Origin: an uncultured Porphyromonadaceae bacterium
GTDB lineage: Bacteria; Bacteroidota; Bacteroidia; Bacteroidales; Muribaculaceae
Assembly (NCBI GenBank): GCA_947567425.1
Contig: CANOLV010000015.1
Coordinates: forward strand, 1 to 64,000
DNA: 64,000 nt
Direction: 5' to 3'
In this document: positions 45,714 to 55,521 of the stretch, piece by piece
How positions within the stretch are numbered: position 1 is the stretch's first letter
Layout: the number at the start of each line of letters is the position of its first letter
Made by a program: the position numbers and the translations under genes
The notes under the pieces: model-generated
Databases searched by the model: none
The model's input: only the letters and a program-made list of their open reading frames with translations
What the model was told of the DNA's origin: nothing

Positions 45714-47441
45714 ATGACAATGGACAAAAGACTTTCATCCTGCATCGTTACAGCATCGTTGCTGATGACCGCAACAGGATGCTCGACACAAAAAAGCGGC
45801 ACCATCGAACCCCAAAGTTCGGTGGCCATATTCGATTCATTCTCCTACAAGGGCATGGACGACTTCTACTCCGAGAATCCGCTTCCGGACGCAAGCTCGT
45901 TCTACAATCCTATTCTTCCAGGATGGTATTCCGACCCTACGATATGCACTAATGGAGAAGGCGACTACTTCATCGCCACATCGACATTTACCTACGTGCC
46001 GGGAGTACCTCTGTTCCATAGCCGCGACCTGGTCAATTGGCGACAGATAGGACACATACTCACCCGTGAATCTCAGCTCAACAACTTCCAGCATCAGCAC
46101 GTGAGCGGCGGCATATTCGCCCCCGACTTAAAATACAATCCGGCCAACAAGACATATTACATGATCACCACCAATGTCGGTGCCGGCAACTTCTTCGTGA
46201 AGACTACCGACCCGTTCAGCGGCGAGTGGAGCGACCCCGTATATCTTCCGGAAGTACAGGGAATCGACCCGTCGTTCTTCTTCGACAACGACGGCCGGGC
46301 ATACATCGTCAACAATGACGACGCTCCGGAAGGCAAAGCCGAGTACCCTGGCCACCGCACAGTCAGAGTCGTAGAATTCGACACCAATACAGACAAGTGC
46401 ATCGGCCAACGCAAAATAGTGGTCAATAAAGGCTGGCGTCCGCAGGACAAACCAATCTGGTGCGAGGGTCCGCACATTTATAATATAAACGGTACATACT
46501 ATCTTATGACCGCCGAAGGTGGAACGGCCGAAGGCCACAGTGAAGTCATCTACAAAGGCAAGACTCCATTCGGACCATATACTCCATGGGAAGGCAATCC
46601 GATTCTCACACAGAGAGGTCTTGACAGTTCACGTCCGAATCCTGTGACCTGCGCAGGCCACGCCGACCTGATCCAGGCTAAAGAGGGCGATTGGTGGGCA
46701 GTGTTCCTGGCATGCCGTCCGATCGACGGTGAATTTGAGAATCTCGGCCGCGAGACATTTATGATGCCCGTACAGTGGACCGAGGACGGATGGCCCTACA
46801 TCACACGTGAGAACGAAGCAGTCCCGATGATACTGCGCCGCGAAGGAGCACAGCGCGACCCTGAATTCGCATTCGGAAACTTTGAATCAACCACCGACTT
46901 CACCGCCCCTGAGCTTGGCCACGAATGGATGACGCTCCGTGGCGACGCGGCGGACATGATTTCGCTGAAAAACAATCCCGGACACCTCACCATAGCATGC
47001 GCCGACGTGTCGACCGCCGACAAGGACATACTGCCGTTCATCGGCCGTCGTGTCCACAACCATAAATACGAATGTGCCACCTCAATGACATTCAATGCCG
47101 AACATCCCGACCAGAACGCAGGCCTTGTCGTGATGAAAGATGAATCACATCAATATCTGCTCGCCAAAGGATGCGACGAAGGGGGTAAACATATCGTACT
47201 CAGAAAGATCGACAGGTCGGGAAGCGAGGACCTCGCCAAAAACGCCATCGACGACTCAAACGACTCCGTATGCCTCAAAGTAGTGTCGAAAGGCAAAACA
47301 TACGACTTCTACTATTCAACCGACGGAGGCAACAACTGGAATCCCATAAAGGAAGGTGTCGATGCCCGCCACACATCGACAGCCGCCGCGGGAGGCTTCA
47401 CCGGAACCACGGTAGGCCTTTATGCATCGAACAAGCGATAA
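45714..47441 (+). CDS. GH43 beta-xylosidase-like lipoprotein
   Basis: 575 aa; an alternative ATG six bases later is possible. Lipobox MTATGC (Cys at about 23). GH43 propeller (about 60-370): WYSDPTI (base), QGIDPSFFFDNDG (modulator) and IWCEGPHIY (acid). C-terminal GH43_C2 sandwich (about 385-575). Resembles subfamily 1/11 xylosidases. Predicted membrane-anchored exo-enzyme that trims xylo-oligosaccharides. First gene of the xus operon, with a 158 bp gap to xusA and no terminator between. Confidence 0.9.
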   Translation: MTMDKRLSSCIVTASLLMTATGCSTQKSGTIEPQSSVAIFDSFSYKGMDDFYSENPLPDASSFYNPILPGWYSDPTICTNGEGDYFIATSTFTYVPGVPLFHSRDLVNWRQIGHILTRESQLNNFQHQHVSGGIFAPDLKYNPANKTYYMITTNVGAGNFFVKTTDPFSGEWSDPVYLPEVQGIDPSFFFDNDGRAYIVNNDDAPEGKAEYPGHRTVRVVEFDTNTDKCIGQRKIVVNKGWRPQDKPIWCEGPHIYNINGTYYLMTAEGGTAEGHSEVIYKGKTPFGPYTPWEGNPILTQRGLDSSRPNPVTCAGHADLIQAKEGDWWAVFLACRPIDGEFENLGRETFMMPVQWTEDGWPYITRENEAVPMILRREGAQRDPEFAFGNFESTTDFTAPELGHEWMTLRGDAADMISLKNNPGHLTIACADVSTADKDILPFIGRRVHNHKYECATSMTFNAEHPDQNAGLVVMKDESHQYLLAKGCDEGGKHIVLRKIDRSGSEDLAKNAIDDSNDSVCLKVVSKGKTYDFYYSTDGGNNWNPIKEGVDARHTSTAAAGGFTGTTVGLYASNKR

Positions 47442-47531
47442 TTAACCATTATATTTTTTAACCTTAAAACAAACGATTAAACAACCTTATTAAAAAACAA
47501 ATCAAACTAAACAATCAAACCTTAACTAATC

Positions 47532-47561
47532 CGGTCGAGGATGCTGAATGCTCCGTGACCG
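47532..47561 (+). promoter_or_regulatory. Hairpin in the xusA leader
   Basis: CGGTC...GACCG with an inner GGA/TCC pairing and one mismatch, 38 nt before the xusA start. No U-tract follows, so it is not an obvious terminator. Possible mRNA-processing or stability element; weak. Confidence 0.3.
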
Positions 47562-47599
47562 AAGAATCAAATCATCAGTAATTATAAAGACTAATAACA

Positions 47600-50500
47600 A
47601 TGAAGAATGTAAAGAATTTACATCGATGCATCACCTTTCTGCTTACGGTCATGCTGTTCGGAGTAGCTCCGATGCTGGCCGATACCGTGAAGGGTACGGT
47701 AGTTGACGACACCGGCGAACCGCTGATCGGCGCCACCGTCGCACTAAAAGGCCAGAAAGCCATCGGAACAGCAACGGACTTCGACGGTAATTACGTGCTC
47801 ACAGTTCCCGATGCCAAGAAGGCAGTTCTCATCTTCTCCTACATAGGCACACTGCCGAGAGAGGAGAAAGTCAACGGACGCGCGAGAGTAGACGTTGTGC
47901 TTGAAAGCAACACAGCCGAACTCGACGAAGTCGTAGTAGTAGGATACGGCCAACAGAAGAAAGTATCCGTGGTAGGTGCCATAACTCAGACCACAGGCGA
48001 GGTTCTTGAACGCACCGGCGGTGTGTCGAGTGTGGGAGCCGCGCTCACCGGTAATCTGCCGGGTGTCACCACCATCGCATCCACAGGCCGTCCCGGCGAC
48101 GAAGACCCACAGATAGTCATCCGCGGTGTCAGCTCCTGGAACGGCAGCGATCCACTTATCCTCGTCGACGGCATCGAACGCCCGATAAGCTCGGTCGACA
48201 TAGGTTCGGTCAAGTCAGTGTCAGTGCTTAAGGACGCATCAGCCACCGCTGTCTATGGTGTAAAAGGCGCAAACGGTGTCATACTTATCACCACCAAACG
48301 CGGTCAGGAAGGTCGTGCCAACATCTCCGTCGGCATGAACGTCACCGCAAAGGTCGTGTCGCAGCTGCCTAAGAAATATGACTCTTACGGCGCCCTGTAC
48401 ATCCGCAACCGCGCCATCGAGCGCGAACTCGGACTCGCTCCCGATTCCTGGGCAAGCATACGCCCGCTCGACATCCTTGACAAGTACCGCAATCCGGCCA
48501 ACCTCGAAGAAGCCGAACGCTATCCCAACGTCGACTGGCAGGACGAGCTGTTCAAAAAGCACGCCATGAGCTACAATCCCAACGTCAACATCTCCGGAGG
48601 TACCAAGAACGTCAAATACTTCGCCGCAGTTGACTTTCTCCACGAAGGCGACCTTTTCAAGGAGTGGGACAATAACCGCGGCTATCAGGCCGGCTACGGC
48701 TACGACCGCGTGAACGTACGTTCGAATCTGGACTTCCAGATTACTCCGTCGACAGTACTGAAGGTTAATCTGTCCGGGTCTCACGGACAGAAAAAGGGCC
48801 CTTTTTCGATCGAGTTCAATTCCTGGGCTGAAACGCAGCTTTGGCAGGCAGCCTATTCGGCTCCGTCCGACGCATTCCTGCCCCGCTACAGCGACGGCTC
48901 TTGGGGATATTATCCGAAAGACACCCAGGGAGCACCTAACTCCGTCGTAAATCTTGCCCTTGCAGGTGCCGGAAAGCACACCACCACACGAATCAACACA
49001 GACTTCACCCTTGAGCAGGATCTGTCGTTCATCACCAAAGGATTGAAGGCGAGCGCCCTCGTATCGTGGGACAACGTATTCGTTGAACGCAGGCGCGGTA
49101 TCTCAGACGACAACAACGGCACCCAGTTCAAATGGATCGATCCCGACACCGGCGAAGTCACCATCAAAGAAAAGGGCAACAGCTCCAACAACTTCGACTT
49201 CTTCGAAGAACTCAAATGGGCCACTAACGGCGGTACCGTGGACAACGGCGCCACACAGCGCAACGTATTCTATCAGTTCCAGCTCAATTACGGACGCAAA
49301 TTCGGACTGCACGACGTCACTGCAATGGCCGTGTTCAACCGCACCGAGCGCGCCACCGGCTCCAACTTCACATCATACCGCGAGGACTGGGCATTCCGCG
49401 CCACATACAACTTCGCCGACAAATATTTCGCCGAATTCAACGGCGCATACAACGGCTCTGAGAAATTCTCCAACGAGAACCGCTTCGAATTCTTCCCCTC
49501 AGGAGCACTCGGGTGGATGATCAGCCAGGAAAAATTCATGGGATTCTCCCGCGGATGGCTCGACCTGCTCAAAGTGCGCTACTCGCTCGGTAAGGTCGGC
49601 GACGACAACGTAGGCTCACGCTGGCTCTACGAGAACCAATGGGGCTACTCCAACGTGATGAACCTGTCCACAACTCCGGAGAGCAACCGCTCACCCTATA
49701 CATGGTACTATATGACCGTGCTCGGCAACCCGAACGTACACTGGGAGACCGCCACCAAGCAGAACATCGGTATCGACTACTCCTTCCTGAGCAACACATT
49801 TGCCGGATCTGTTGAAATATTCAATGAAAAGCGCACCGATATCCTCGTTGCAGGCGGAAGCCGCGCCATACCCTCATTCTTCGGAACTTCCGCTCCATAT
49901 CTGAATATGGGTAAAGTGGACTCAAAGGGTTATGAAATCGAACTCCGGTTCAACAAGACCATCGCCAACGGCATGCACTTCTGGGCCAACCTCAACATGA
50001 CCCACGCCGAAAACAAAATCAAGTCGTTTGACGATCCTCAGCTTAAACCCGCCTACCAGAAGCAGACTGGATTCGCCATCGGTCAGGACCACGTGATCTA
50101 CGACAACGGATTCGCAAACACCTGGGACGACATCATCGCGATGACCAAGCACAACACCAACGACAATCAGAAGCTCCCCGGCCAGTACTTCACAGTCGAC
50201 TATAACGGCGACGGAGTCATCGACTCAAACGACTCCACCCCGTATGGCTACACCGGTACTCCGCAGAACAACTACAATGCCACAATCGGATGGGATTGGA
50301 AGGGCTGGAGCGTATATGTCCAGTTCTACGGCGTGACCAACGTTCAGCGCACCGTAGTGTTCAACTCGCTCGGCGGACACCTCAACACCGTATATGACCA
50401 GGGATCTTACTGGAGCCCGTCAAACACCGGAGCCGACACTGCCATGCCACGATGGAACTCCACTCCTGCCTACTATTCCGGATGGGACAACATATGCAAC

Positions 50501-50740
50501 CACTACGACGGTTCATACATCCGTCTGAAAAATGCAGAAATAGCCTATACTTGGACCAAGGGATGGGTGCGTTCGCTCGGCCTTTCTTCCCTGAAACTGT
50601 ACATCAACGGCAACAACCTCTGGGTATGGAGCCGCATGCCCGACGACCGCGAATCAAACTACGCGTCGACCGGAAATGCATCGCAGGGCGCATATCCTAC
50701 CGTACGCCGTTTCAACTTCGGATTCAAGTTTGAATTATAG
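47600..50740 (+). CDS. xusA: SusC/RagA TonB-dependent transporter, XusA-type
   Basis: 1046 aa outer-membrane transporter. Signal peptide (about 1-28), CarboxypepD_reg-like domain (VKGTVVDDTGEPLIGATV, about 30-110), the SusC box LDEVVVVGYG, plug domain (about 120-235, ILVDGIERP), then a 22-strand barrel ending in a terminal Phe-Glu-Leu. Imports xylo-oligosaccharides with its SusD partner 23 bp downstream. Symbol given by synteny with xusA-E/xyn10C of Prevotella bryantii. Confidence 0.95.
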   Translation: MKNVKNLHRCITFLLTVMLFGVAPMLADTVKGTVVDDTGEPLIGATVALKGQKAIGTATDFDGNYVLTVPDAKKAVLIFSYIGTLPREEKVNGRARVDVVLESNTAELDEVVVVGYGQQKKVSVVGAITQTTGEVLERTGGVSSVGAALTGNLPGVTTIASTGRPGDEDPQIVIRGVSSWNGSDPLILVDGIERPISSVDIGSVKSVSVLKDASATAVYGVKGANGVILITTKRGQEGRANISVGMNVTAKVVSQLPKKYDSYGALYIRNRAIERELGLAPDSWASIRPLDILDKYRNPANLEEAERYPNVDWQDELFKKHAMSYNPNVNISGGTKNVKYFAAVDFLHEGDLFKEWDNNRGYQAGYGYDRVNVRSNLDFQITPSTVLKVNLSGSHGQKKGPFSIEFNSWAETQLWQAAYSAPSDAFLPRYSDGSWGYYPKDTQGAPNSVVNLALAGAGKHTTTRINTDFTLEQDLSFITKGLKASALVSWDNVFVERRRGISDDNNGTQFKWIDPDTGEVTIKEKGNSSNNFDFFEELKWATNGGTVDNGATQRNVFYQFQLNYGRKFGLHDVTAMAVFNRTERATGSNFTSYREDWAFRATYNFADKYFAEFNGAYNGSEKFSNENRFEFFPSGALGWMISQEKFMGFSRGWLDLLKVRYSLGKVGDDNVGSRWLYENQWGYSNVMNLSTTPESNRSPYTWYYMTVLGNPNVHWETATKQNIGIDYSFLSNTFAGSVEIFNEKRTDILVAGGSRAIPSFFGTSAPYLNMGKVDSKGYEIELRFNKTIANGMHFWANLNMTHAENKIKSFDDPQLKPAYQKQTGFAIGQDHVIYDNGFANTWDDIIAMTKHNTNDNQKLPGQYFTVDYNGDGVIDSNDSTPYGYTGTPQNNYNATIGWDWKGWSVYVQFYGVTNVQRTVVFNSLGGHLNTVYDQGSYWSPSNTGADTAMPRWNSTPAYYSGWDNICNHYDGSYIRLKNAEIAYTWTKGWVRSLGLSSLKLYINGNNLWVWSRMPDDRESNYASTGNASQGAYPTVRRFNFGFKFEL

Positions 50741-50763
50741 TTCAAATCTTAAAACTAACAGAA

Positions 50764-52635
50764 ATGAAAAAATTTAGCAAATATATCAGTTCCGCAGTGA
50801 CGCTTGCTCTGGCATTGGGCGCGGCATCATGCTCCGACTATCTTGACAAGGCTCCTGAAGTCGACCTGTCGGAAAGGGATGCTTTCACCAATTTCCGCAG
50901 TTTCCAGGGCTTCACTGAAGAAATCTACAGCTGTATCCCCGACTTCTGCAAACTCTACTGGACCAACAGCTGGAACTGGGGCGAGGATGAGATCATGAAC
51001 GTCGGCATAGACTACCACATGACCTACAAGGTCGACAACGGCGACTTCTGGGGCTGGCAGGCCGAACATGACGGCTGGGGATCGGGATGGCTCGACAAGA
51101 ACGGCTTCAACCCCCGAGGCGACCGCTTCAGTAAAGGTCTGTGGCCCGGTGCCTGGTACGGCATCCGCAAGGCCAACATGGGTCTGGAACATCTCGACAT
51201 GCTGACCGACGCCACCGCCGAACAGCGTAAATTTGTCGAAGGCCAGCTATACTTCTTCCGCGGATGGTTCCACTTCCAGCTGATGCAGTATTTCGGCGGA
51301 CTCCCATACATCGACACAGTGCTCGAAAATGACTTCCGCCTGCCGCGTCTGTCCTACGCCGAATGTGCCGAAAAGGCAGCAGCCGACCTCCGCAAGGCAG
51401 CCGACCTGCTCCCAATCAACTGGGACAAGACCACCACCGGTAATCCGACTATGGGCAACAACGACCTCCGCATCAACAAGATCATGGCCCTCGGCTATCT
51501 CGGAAAGTGCCTTCTTTGGGCCGGAAGCCCGCTGATGAACGAAGAGTCGACCGGATCGGCCACCTACAACGCCGACTTCTGCAACCGCGCCGCCGAAGTG
51601 TTCGGCGAACTGCTGACGCTGATCGAAAGCGGTCAGACCCAGTACTCCATGGTCGACTTCAAGGATATGCCCGAACTGTTCTACACCAAAGGAAAGAGCG
51701 GTCTGATGCCCGGCCTTACAGAAGCCATATTCCGCTGTCCTTCCGATCCGGGTTGGGGCGCGGCCGTATGGGGACAGGCCAAATGCTACGCTCCACGCGC
51801 CATCAATAAGGATGCCGGTGTGCTCTATCTCCCTACCGCCAACTACGTCAACTACTACGGCATGGCCAACGGTCTGCCTCTCGACGATCCTGAATCTGGC
51901 TTCGACCCCACGCATCCGTTCAAGGACCGCGACCCGCGCTTCTACACCGACATCGCGTTTGACGGAGTACGCGTGGTCAGAAGCGACAGCAAGGATGCCG
52001 ACGGATGCCGCTATGCATCGCTCGCATCTGACGGAACCATGCGCTCAGTGACCACCGACAGCCGTACAGGCTATCTGCTCCTGAAGTTCACCGGAGTCGG
52101 CATGAACGACTACGATCAGGACCACGGATGGTCGCCTCAATATAACCTCGCAGTGCCCTGGATGCGCATACCCGACGTATACCTGATGTATGCCGAAGCC
52201 ATCGCCAACGCCATGGGTGTACCTACAGCCAAATCGTCCAACTTCTCAAAGAACGCGATAGAGGCTGTCAACGTGGTACGCGAACGTGCCGGCGTGGATC
52301 CCGTCAACGCCAAATACACCGGAAGCCTCGACGGATTCATGAGCGAGCTTCGCCGCGAACGCGCTGTAGAGCTTTCGTTTGAGAGCCACCGCTTCAACGA
52401 CCTCCGCCGGTGGAAACTACTCGACAAGTATCCCTACAACATCAAGACTTCGCAGGAATTCACCCGCGACCCGAATTTCGACCCCGCCACCGACGATGCC
52501 TCAGAGGCACGCGTGATCGGATGGAGCGAGAAGGAGATTCTGACCCGCAACTTCACCTCGAAGCACTATTGGTTGCCGCTTAAGGTTTCTGACGTCACCA
52601 TCTATCCTGAATTCAAGCAAAATCCCGGATGGTGA
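50764..52635 (+). CDS. xusB: SusD/RagB glycan-binding lipoprotein, XusB-type
   Basis: 623 aa. Lipobox GAASC (Cys at about 23) followed by SDYLDKAPE, as is usual for SusD. TPR-rich helical body; typical late motifs YLMYAEAIANAMG, RERAGVDPV and LRRERAVELSFESHRFNDLRRWK. Binds xylan at the surface and forms the lid of XusA. Aromatic residues are abundant in the middle region, fitting a glycan platform. Confidence 0.95.
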   Translation: MKKFSKYISSAVTLALALGAASCSDYLDKAPEVDLSERDAFTNFRSFQGFTEEIYSCIPDFCKLYWTNSWNWGEDEIMNVGIDYHMTYKVDNGDFWGWQAEHDGWGSGWLDKNGFNPRGDRFSKGLWPGAWYGIRKANMGLEHLDMLTDATAEQRKFVEGQLYFFRGWFHFQLMQYFGGLPYIDTVLENDFRLPRLSYAECAEKAAADLRKAADLLPINWDKTTTGNPTMGNNDLRINKIMALGYLGKCLLWAGSPLMNEESTGSATYNADFCNRAAEVFGELLTLIESGQTQYSMVDFKDMPELFYTKGKSGLMPGLTEAIFRCPSDPGWGAAVWGQAKCYAPRAINKDAGVLYLPTANYVNYYGMANGLPLDDPESGFDPTHPFKDRDPRFYTDIAFDGVRVVRSDSKDADGCRYASLASDGTMRSVTTDSRTGYLLLKFTGVGMNDYDQDHGWSPQYNLAVPWMRIPDVYLMYAEAIANAMGVPTAKSSNFSKNAIEAVNVVRERAGVDPVNAKYTGSLDGFMSELRRERAVELSFESHRFNDLRRWKLLDKYPYNIKTSQEFTRDPNFDPATDDASEARVIGWSEKEILTRNFTSKHYWLPLKVSDVTIYPEFKQNPGW

Positions 52636-52668
52636 TGAACGTTAAAAAAACTATCAAATAAGTACACA

Positions 52669-55503
52669 ATGAAAAATAGATATAACTATATGATTCTTGG
52701 CGCGTTCCTGGCCGCACTGCCGTCAGCCGCGACCGCGCAGGATGAAGTCGGAGAGTCGACCGACTCACTGAACCAAATGGTACACGTGGCCTTCCGGGAA
52801 ATGGACCAGCGCGACATCATGGGAGGCGTGTCGTTCGTCGACATGGAAAGTCTTTTCGACAAGCGCTATTCCACCTACTCGCTTTCCGACATGATGTCGG
52901 TCACCACCAGCGACCTCTGGGACATGGGTGGCGGACTCGTGCTGGTCGACGGCGTTGAACGCCCGGCCAACGACATTACCCCGTCTGAAATCAGCCAGGT
53001 CACCTATCTGAAAGGTGCCCAGGCAGTGGTGCTCTACGGTAGCCGCGCCGCAAAAGGCGCCATCCTGATCACCACCAAGCGTGGAAAAGCCGACGGTCTG
53101 CACATATCAGTGCAGGGAAATGCTGGAATATACGTGCCGAAACGCTACCCCAAGTACCTCGCTTCTGCAGAATACATGAGCCTGTACAACGAGGCACGCC
53201 GCAATGACGGACTCGAAGAAGCATTCTCGGCCGAGGATATATACAACTATGCCTCAGGCTCCAACAAATACCGCTATCCGAGCACCAACTTCTTCTCCGA
53301 CGAATATCTGAAGAAGCACTACGAACGCTACGAAGGCACAGCTCAGTTCTACGGAGGCGGACGCTTCGCACGCTTCTACGCCAACATCGGTCTTTACAAC
53401 ACCAACGACCTGATAAACTTCGGCGAGGGAAAGAAGAACCACACCACACGCCTGAACGTGCGCGGCAACATCGACCTGACCATGAACGACTGGATCGGCG
53501 GTTGGGTCAACACAAGCGCCACGTTCTACGACGGACGCGGCGACCTCGCGAACTTCTGGGGTGAATCGGCCAATATGCGTCCGACCACACCCGGAACGTC
53601 ACCCTTCGCACCACTGATTCCGATCGACGCCATCGACCCCAACGACGAGGCATCGATGACATACGTCAACAATTCCCGCTACATAATCGGCGGCAAATAC
53701 CTGATCGGCGGTACACAGAACTACCAGACCAACCCGTTCGCCGCCATGTACGCCGCCGGCTACAACAAGTACACGAGCCGTCACCTCAACTTCGACGCCG
53801 GAATCAAGATTGACCTCGGCAAGGTGGTTCCCGGACTTAAGTTCCAGACCCAGGTGGCCGTTGACTATGCCACAAGCTACAACACCTCCATCAACAACTC
53901 TTACGCCGTATATGAGGCACAGTGGTACACTTATAACGGAAAAGACTATATCGGAGGCCTCACAAAATATGGTGAGGACAAGCGCACCGGCACTCAGAAT
54001 GTGAGCGGATCATACGAACAGCAGACCATCATGTGGGCCGGCCAATTCAACTATAACCGCAAGTTCGGCGAAGTCCACAACCTCAACGCCATGCTCGTGG
54101 CCAATGCCTACCAGCTGACATACACCGGTAAGTATCACCGCGACAGCAACGCCAATCTCGGACTCAACGTGTCATACAACTATGACCACCGCTACTATCT
54201 GGAGTTCAACGGCGCCATGATCCATTCGGCAAAGCTCGCCCCCGGACACCGCACCGGATTCTCTCCCGTCGGCACGATCGGCTGGCGCATCAGCCAGGAG
54301 GACTTCCTTAAGGACTCTTCATGGCTGAACGAACTCAAAGTTGACGTCACCTACGGCAAAATCAAGCAGGACATCGACCTTGTGGTGGATGCCAACGACA
54401 TCGACAAGAACTTCTACATGTATATGGGCAACTACACCGCATCAGGCACATGGTGGGGATGGAACGAAGTTGCCAATTCAAAACAGACGTTCCAGTCTTT
54501 GCGAGGCAACAACCCCGACCTGACATTCGTCACCCGCGAAGAGTTCAACATCGGACTTAACCTGGCCATGTTCAACGACCGCGTGCGCCTCGATGCCAAT
54601 TTCTACAACATCGTCATGGACGGTATGCCGGTGACTGCATCCACAGTTTACCCCAACTACTTCCACACCTACTGGCCGGAGACTTCGTTCATACCCTACG
54701 TCAACTACAACAAGCAGCGCCATACCGGATTCGACGCATCGCTCAATCTTAACCAGCGTTTCGGCGATTTCCATGCCACTATTGGTGTAAACGTAGCCTA
54801 CCACACCACCAAAAATCTTAAGATCAGCGAACTTGTGGAGCATGAATGGCTGAAATCTGAAGGACAGGCCATCGACGCCCTCCGCGGCTACAAGTGCCTC
54901 GGATTCTTCACCTCCGAGGATGAGATAGCCTCGTCGGCTTGCGTTGACCGCGCAAACACCAAACCGGGCGACCTCAAGTACATGGACATGAACGACGACG
55001 GCATCATCGACTCCAAGGACCAGGTGGTTCTCGGCAAGTGGGGTTCTCCGTGGTCGATGGGTGCCAACATCACTGTCGGCTACAAGGGTCTGACCCTCTA
55101 CGTGGCAGGAAGCGGACGATTCGGCGCCACAGGATTCAAGGACAACTCCTACATGCAAGTCTATGGCGACCGCAAATACTCCGACGTAGTGCGCGGACGC
55201 TGGACTCCGGAGACTGCGGCGACAGCCACATATCCGCGTCTGACCTCGCAGAACAACAATATGAACTTCGTGTCATCCGACTTCTGGACATACAGCACCG
55301 ACGCGTTCTTCCTCAACACCGTTCAGCTCACCTACACTCTCCCTTCCGCCCTTTTCCAGGACAAGTTTGTCAAGGGGCTTCAGGTGTACGTGTCAGGCAA
55401 CGACCTCGCCACAATATCGAAGCATGCCAAGTATCTGGAGACTTCAGTGGGAAGCTCGCCGCAGTGCCGAAGCTACAATCTCGGTGTCAAAGTCAACTTC
55501 TAA
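52669..55503 (+). CDS. xusC: SusC-like TonB-dependent transporter, XusC-type (short N-terminus)
   Basis: 944 aa. After the signal peptide (ends TAQ) it lacks the CarboxypepD_reg domain and the LDEVVVVGYG-type box seen in XusA. Instead a short segment MVHVAFREMDQRD leads into a reduced plug (VLVDGVERPANDITP; ILITTKRGK) and the barrel, which ends in Phe. This matches the second SusC of tandem xylan loci. TonB coupling may differ from XusA. Confidence 0.93.
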   Translation: MKNRYNYMILGAFLAALPSAATAQDEVGESTDSLNQMVHVAFREMDQRDIMGGVSFVDMESLFDKRYSTYSLSDMMSVTTSDLWDMGGGLVLVDGVERPANDITPSEISQVTYLKGAQAVVLYGSRAAKGAILITTKRGKADGLHISVQGNAGIYVPKRYPKYLASAEYMSLYNEARRNDGLEEAFSAEDIYNYASGSNKYRYPSTNFFSDEYLKKHYERYEGTAQFYGGGRFARFYANIGLYNTNDLINFGEGKKNHTTRLNVRGNIDLTMNDWIGGWVNTSATFYDGRGDLANFWGESANMRPTTPGTSPFAPLIPIDAIDPNDEASMTYVNNSRYIIGGKYLIGGTQNYQTNPFAAMYAAGYNKYTSRHLNFDAGIKIDLGKVVPGLKFQTQVAVDYATSYNTSINNSYAVYEAQWYTYNGKDYIGGLTKYGEDKRTGTQNVSGSYEQQTIMWAGQFNYNRKFGEVHNLNAMLVANAYQLTYTGKYHRDSNANLGLNVSYNYDHRYYLEFNGAMIHSAKLAPGHRTGFSPVGTIGWRISQEDFLKDSSWLNELKVDVTYGKIKQDIDLVVDANDIDKNFYMYMGNYTASGTWWGWNEVANSKQTFQSLRGNNPDLTFVTREEFNIGLNLAMFNDRVRLDANFYNIVMDGMPVTASTVYPNYFHTYWPETSFIPYVNYNKQRHTGFDASLNLNQRFGDFHATIGVNVAYHTTKNLKISELVEHEWLKSEGQAIDALRGYKCLGFFTSEDEIASSACVDRANTKPGDLKYMDMNDDGIIDSKDQVVLGKWGSPWSMGANITVGYKGLTLYVAGSGRFGATGFKDNSYMQVYGDRKYSDVVRGRWTPETAATATYPRLTSQNNNMNFVSSDFWTYSTDAFFLNTVQLTYTLPSALFQDKFVKGLQVYVSGNDLATISKHAKYLETSVGSSPQCRSYNLGVKVNF

Positions 55504-55521
55504 TCATTTCAGATTTCTACA

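Noticed and set aside
48239-48979. 246 aa minus-strand frame inside xusA
   Set aside because: Shadow of the SusC frame in a GC-rich gene; no recognisable features. Similar shadows at 51247-51915 and 54478-55158 are rejected for the same reason.
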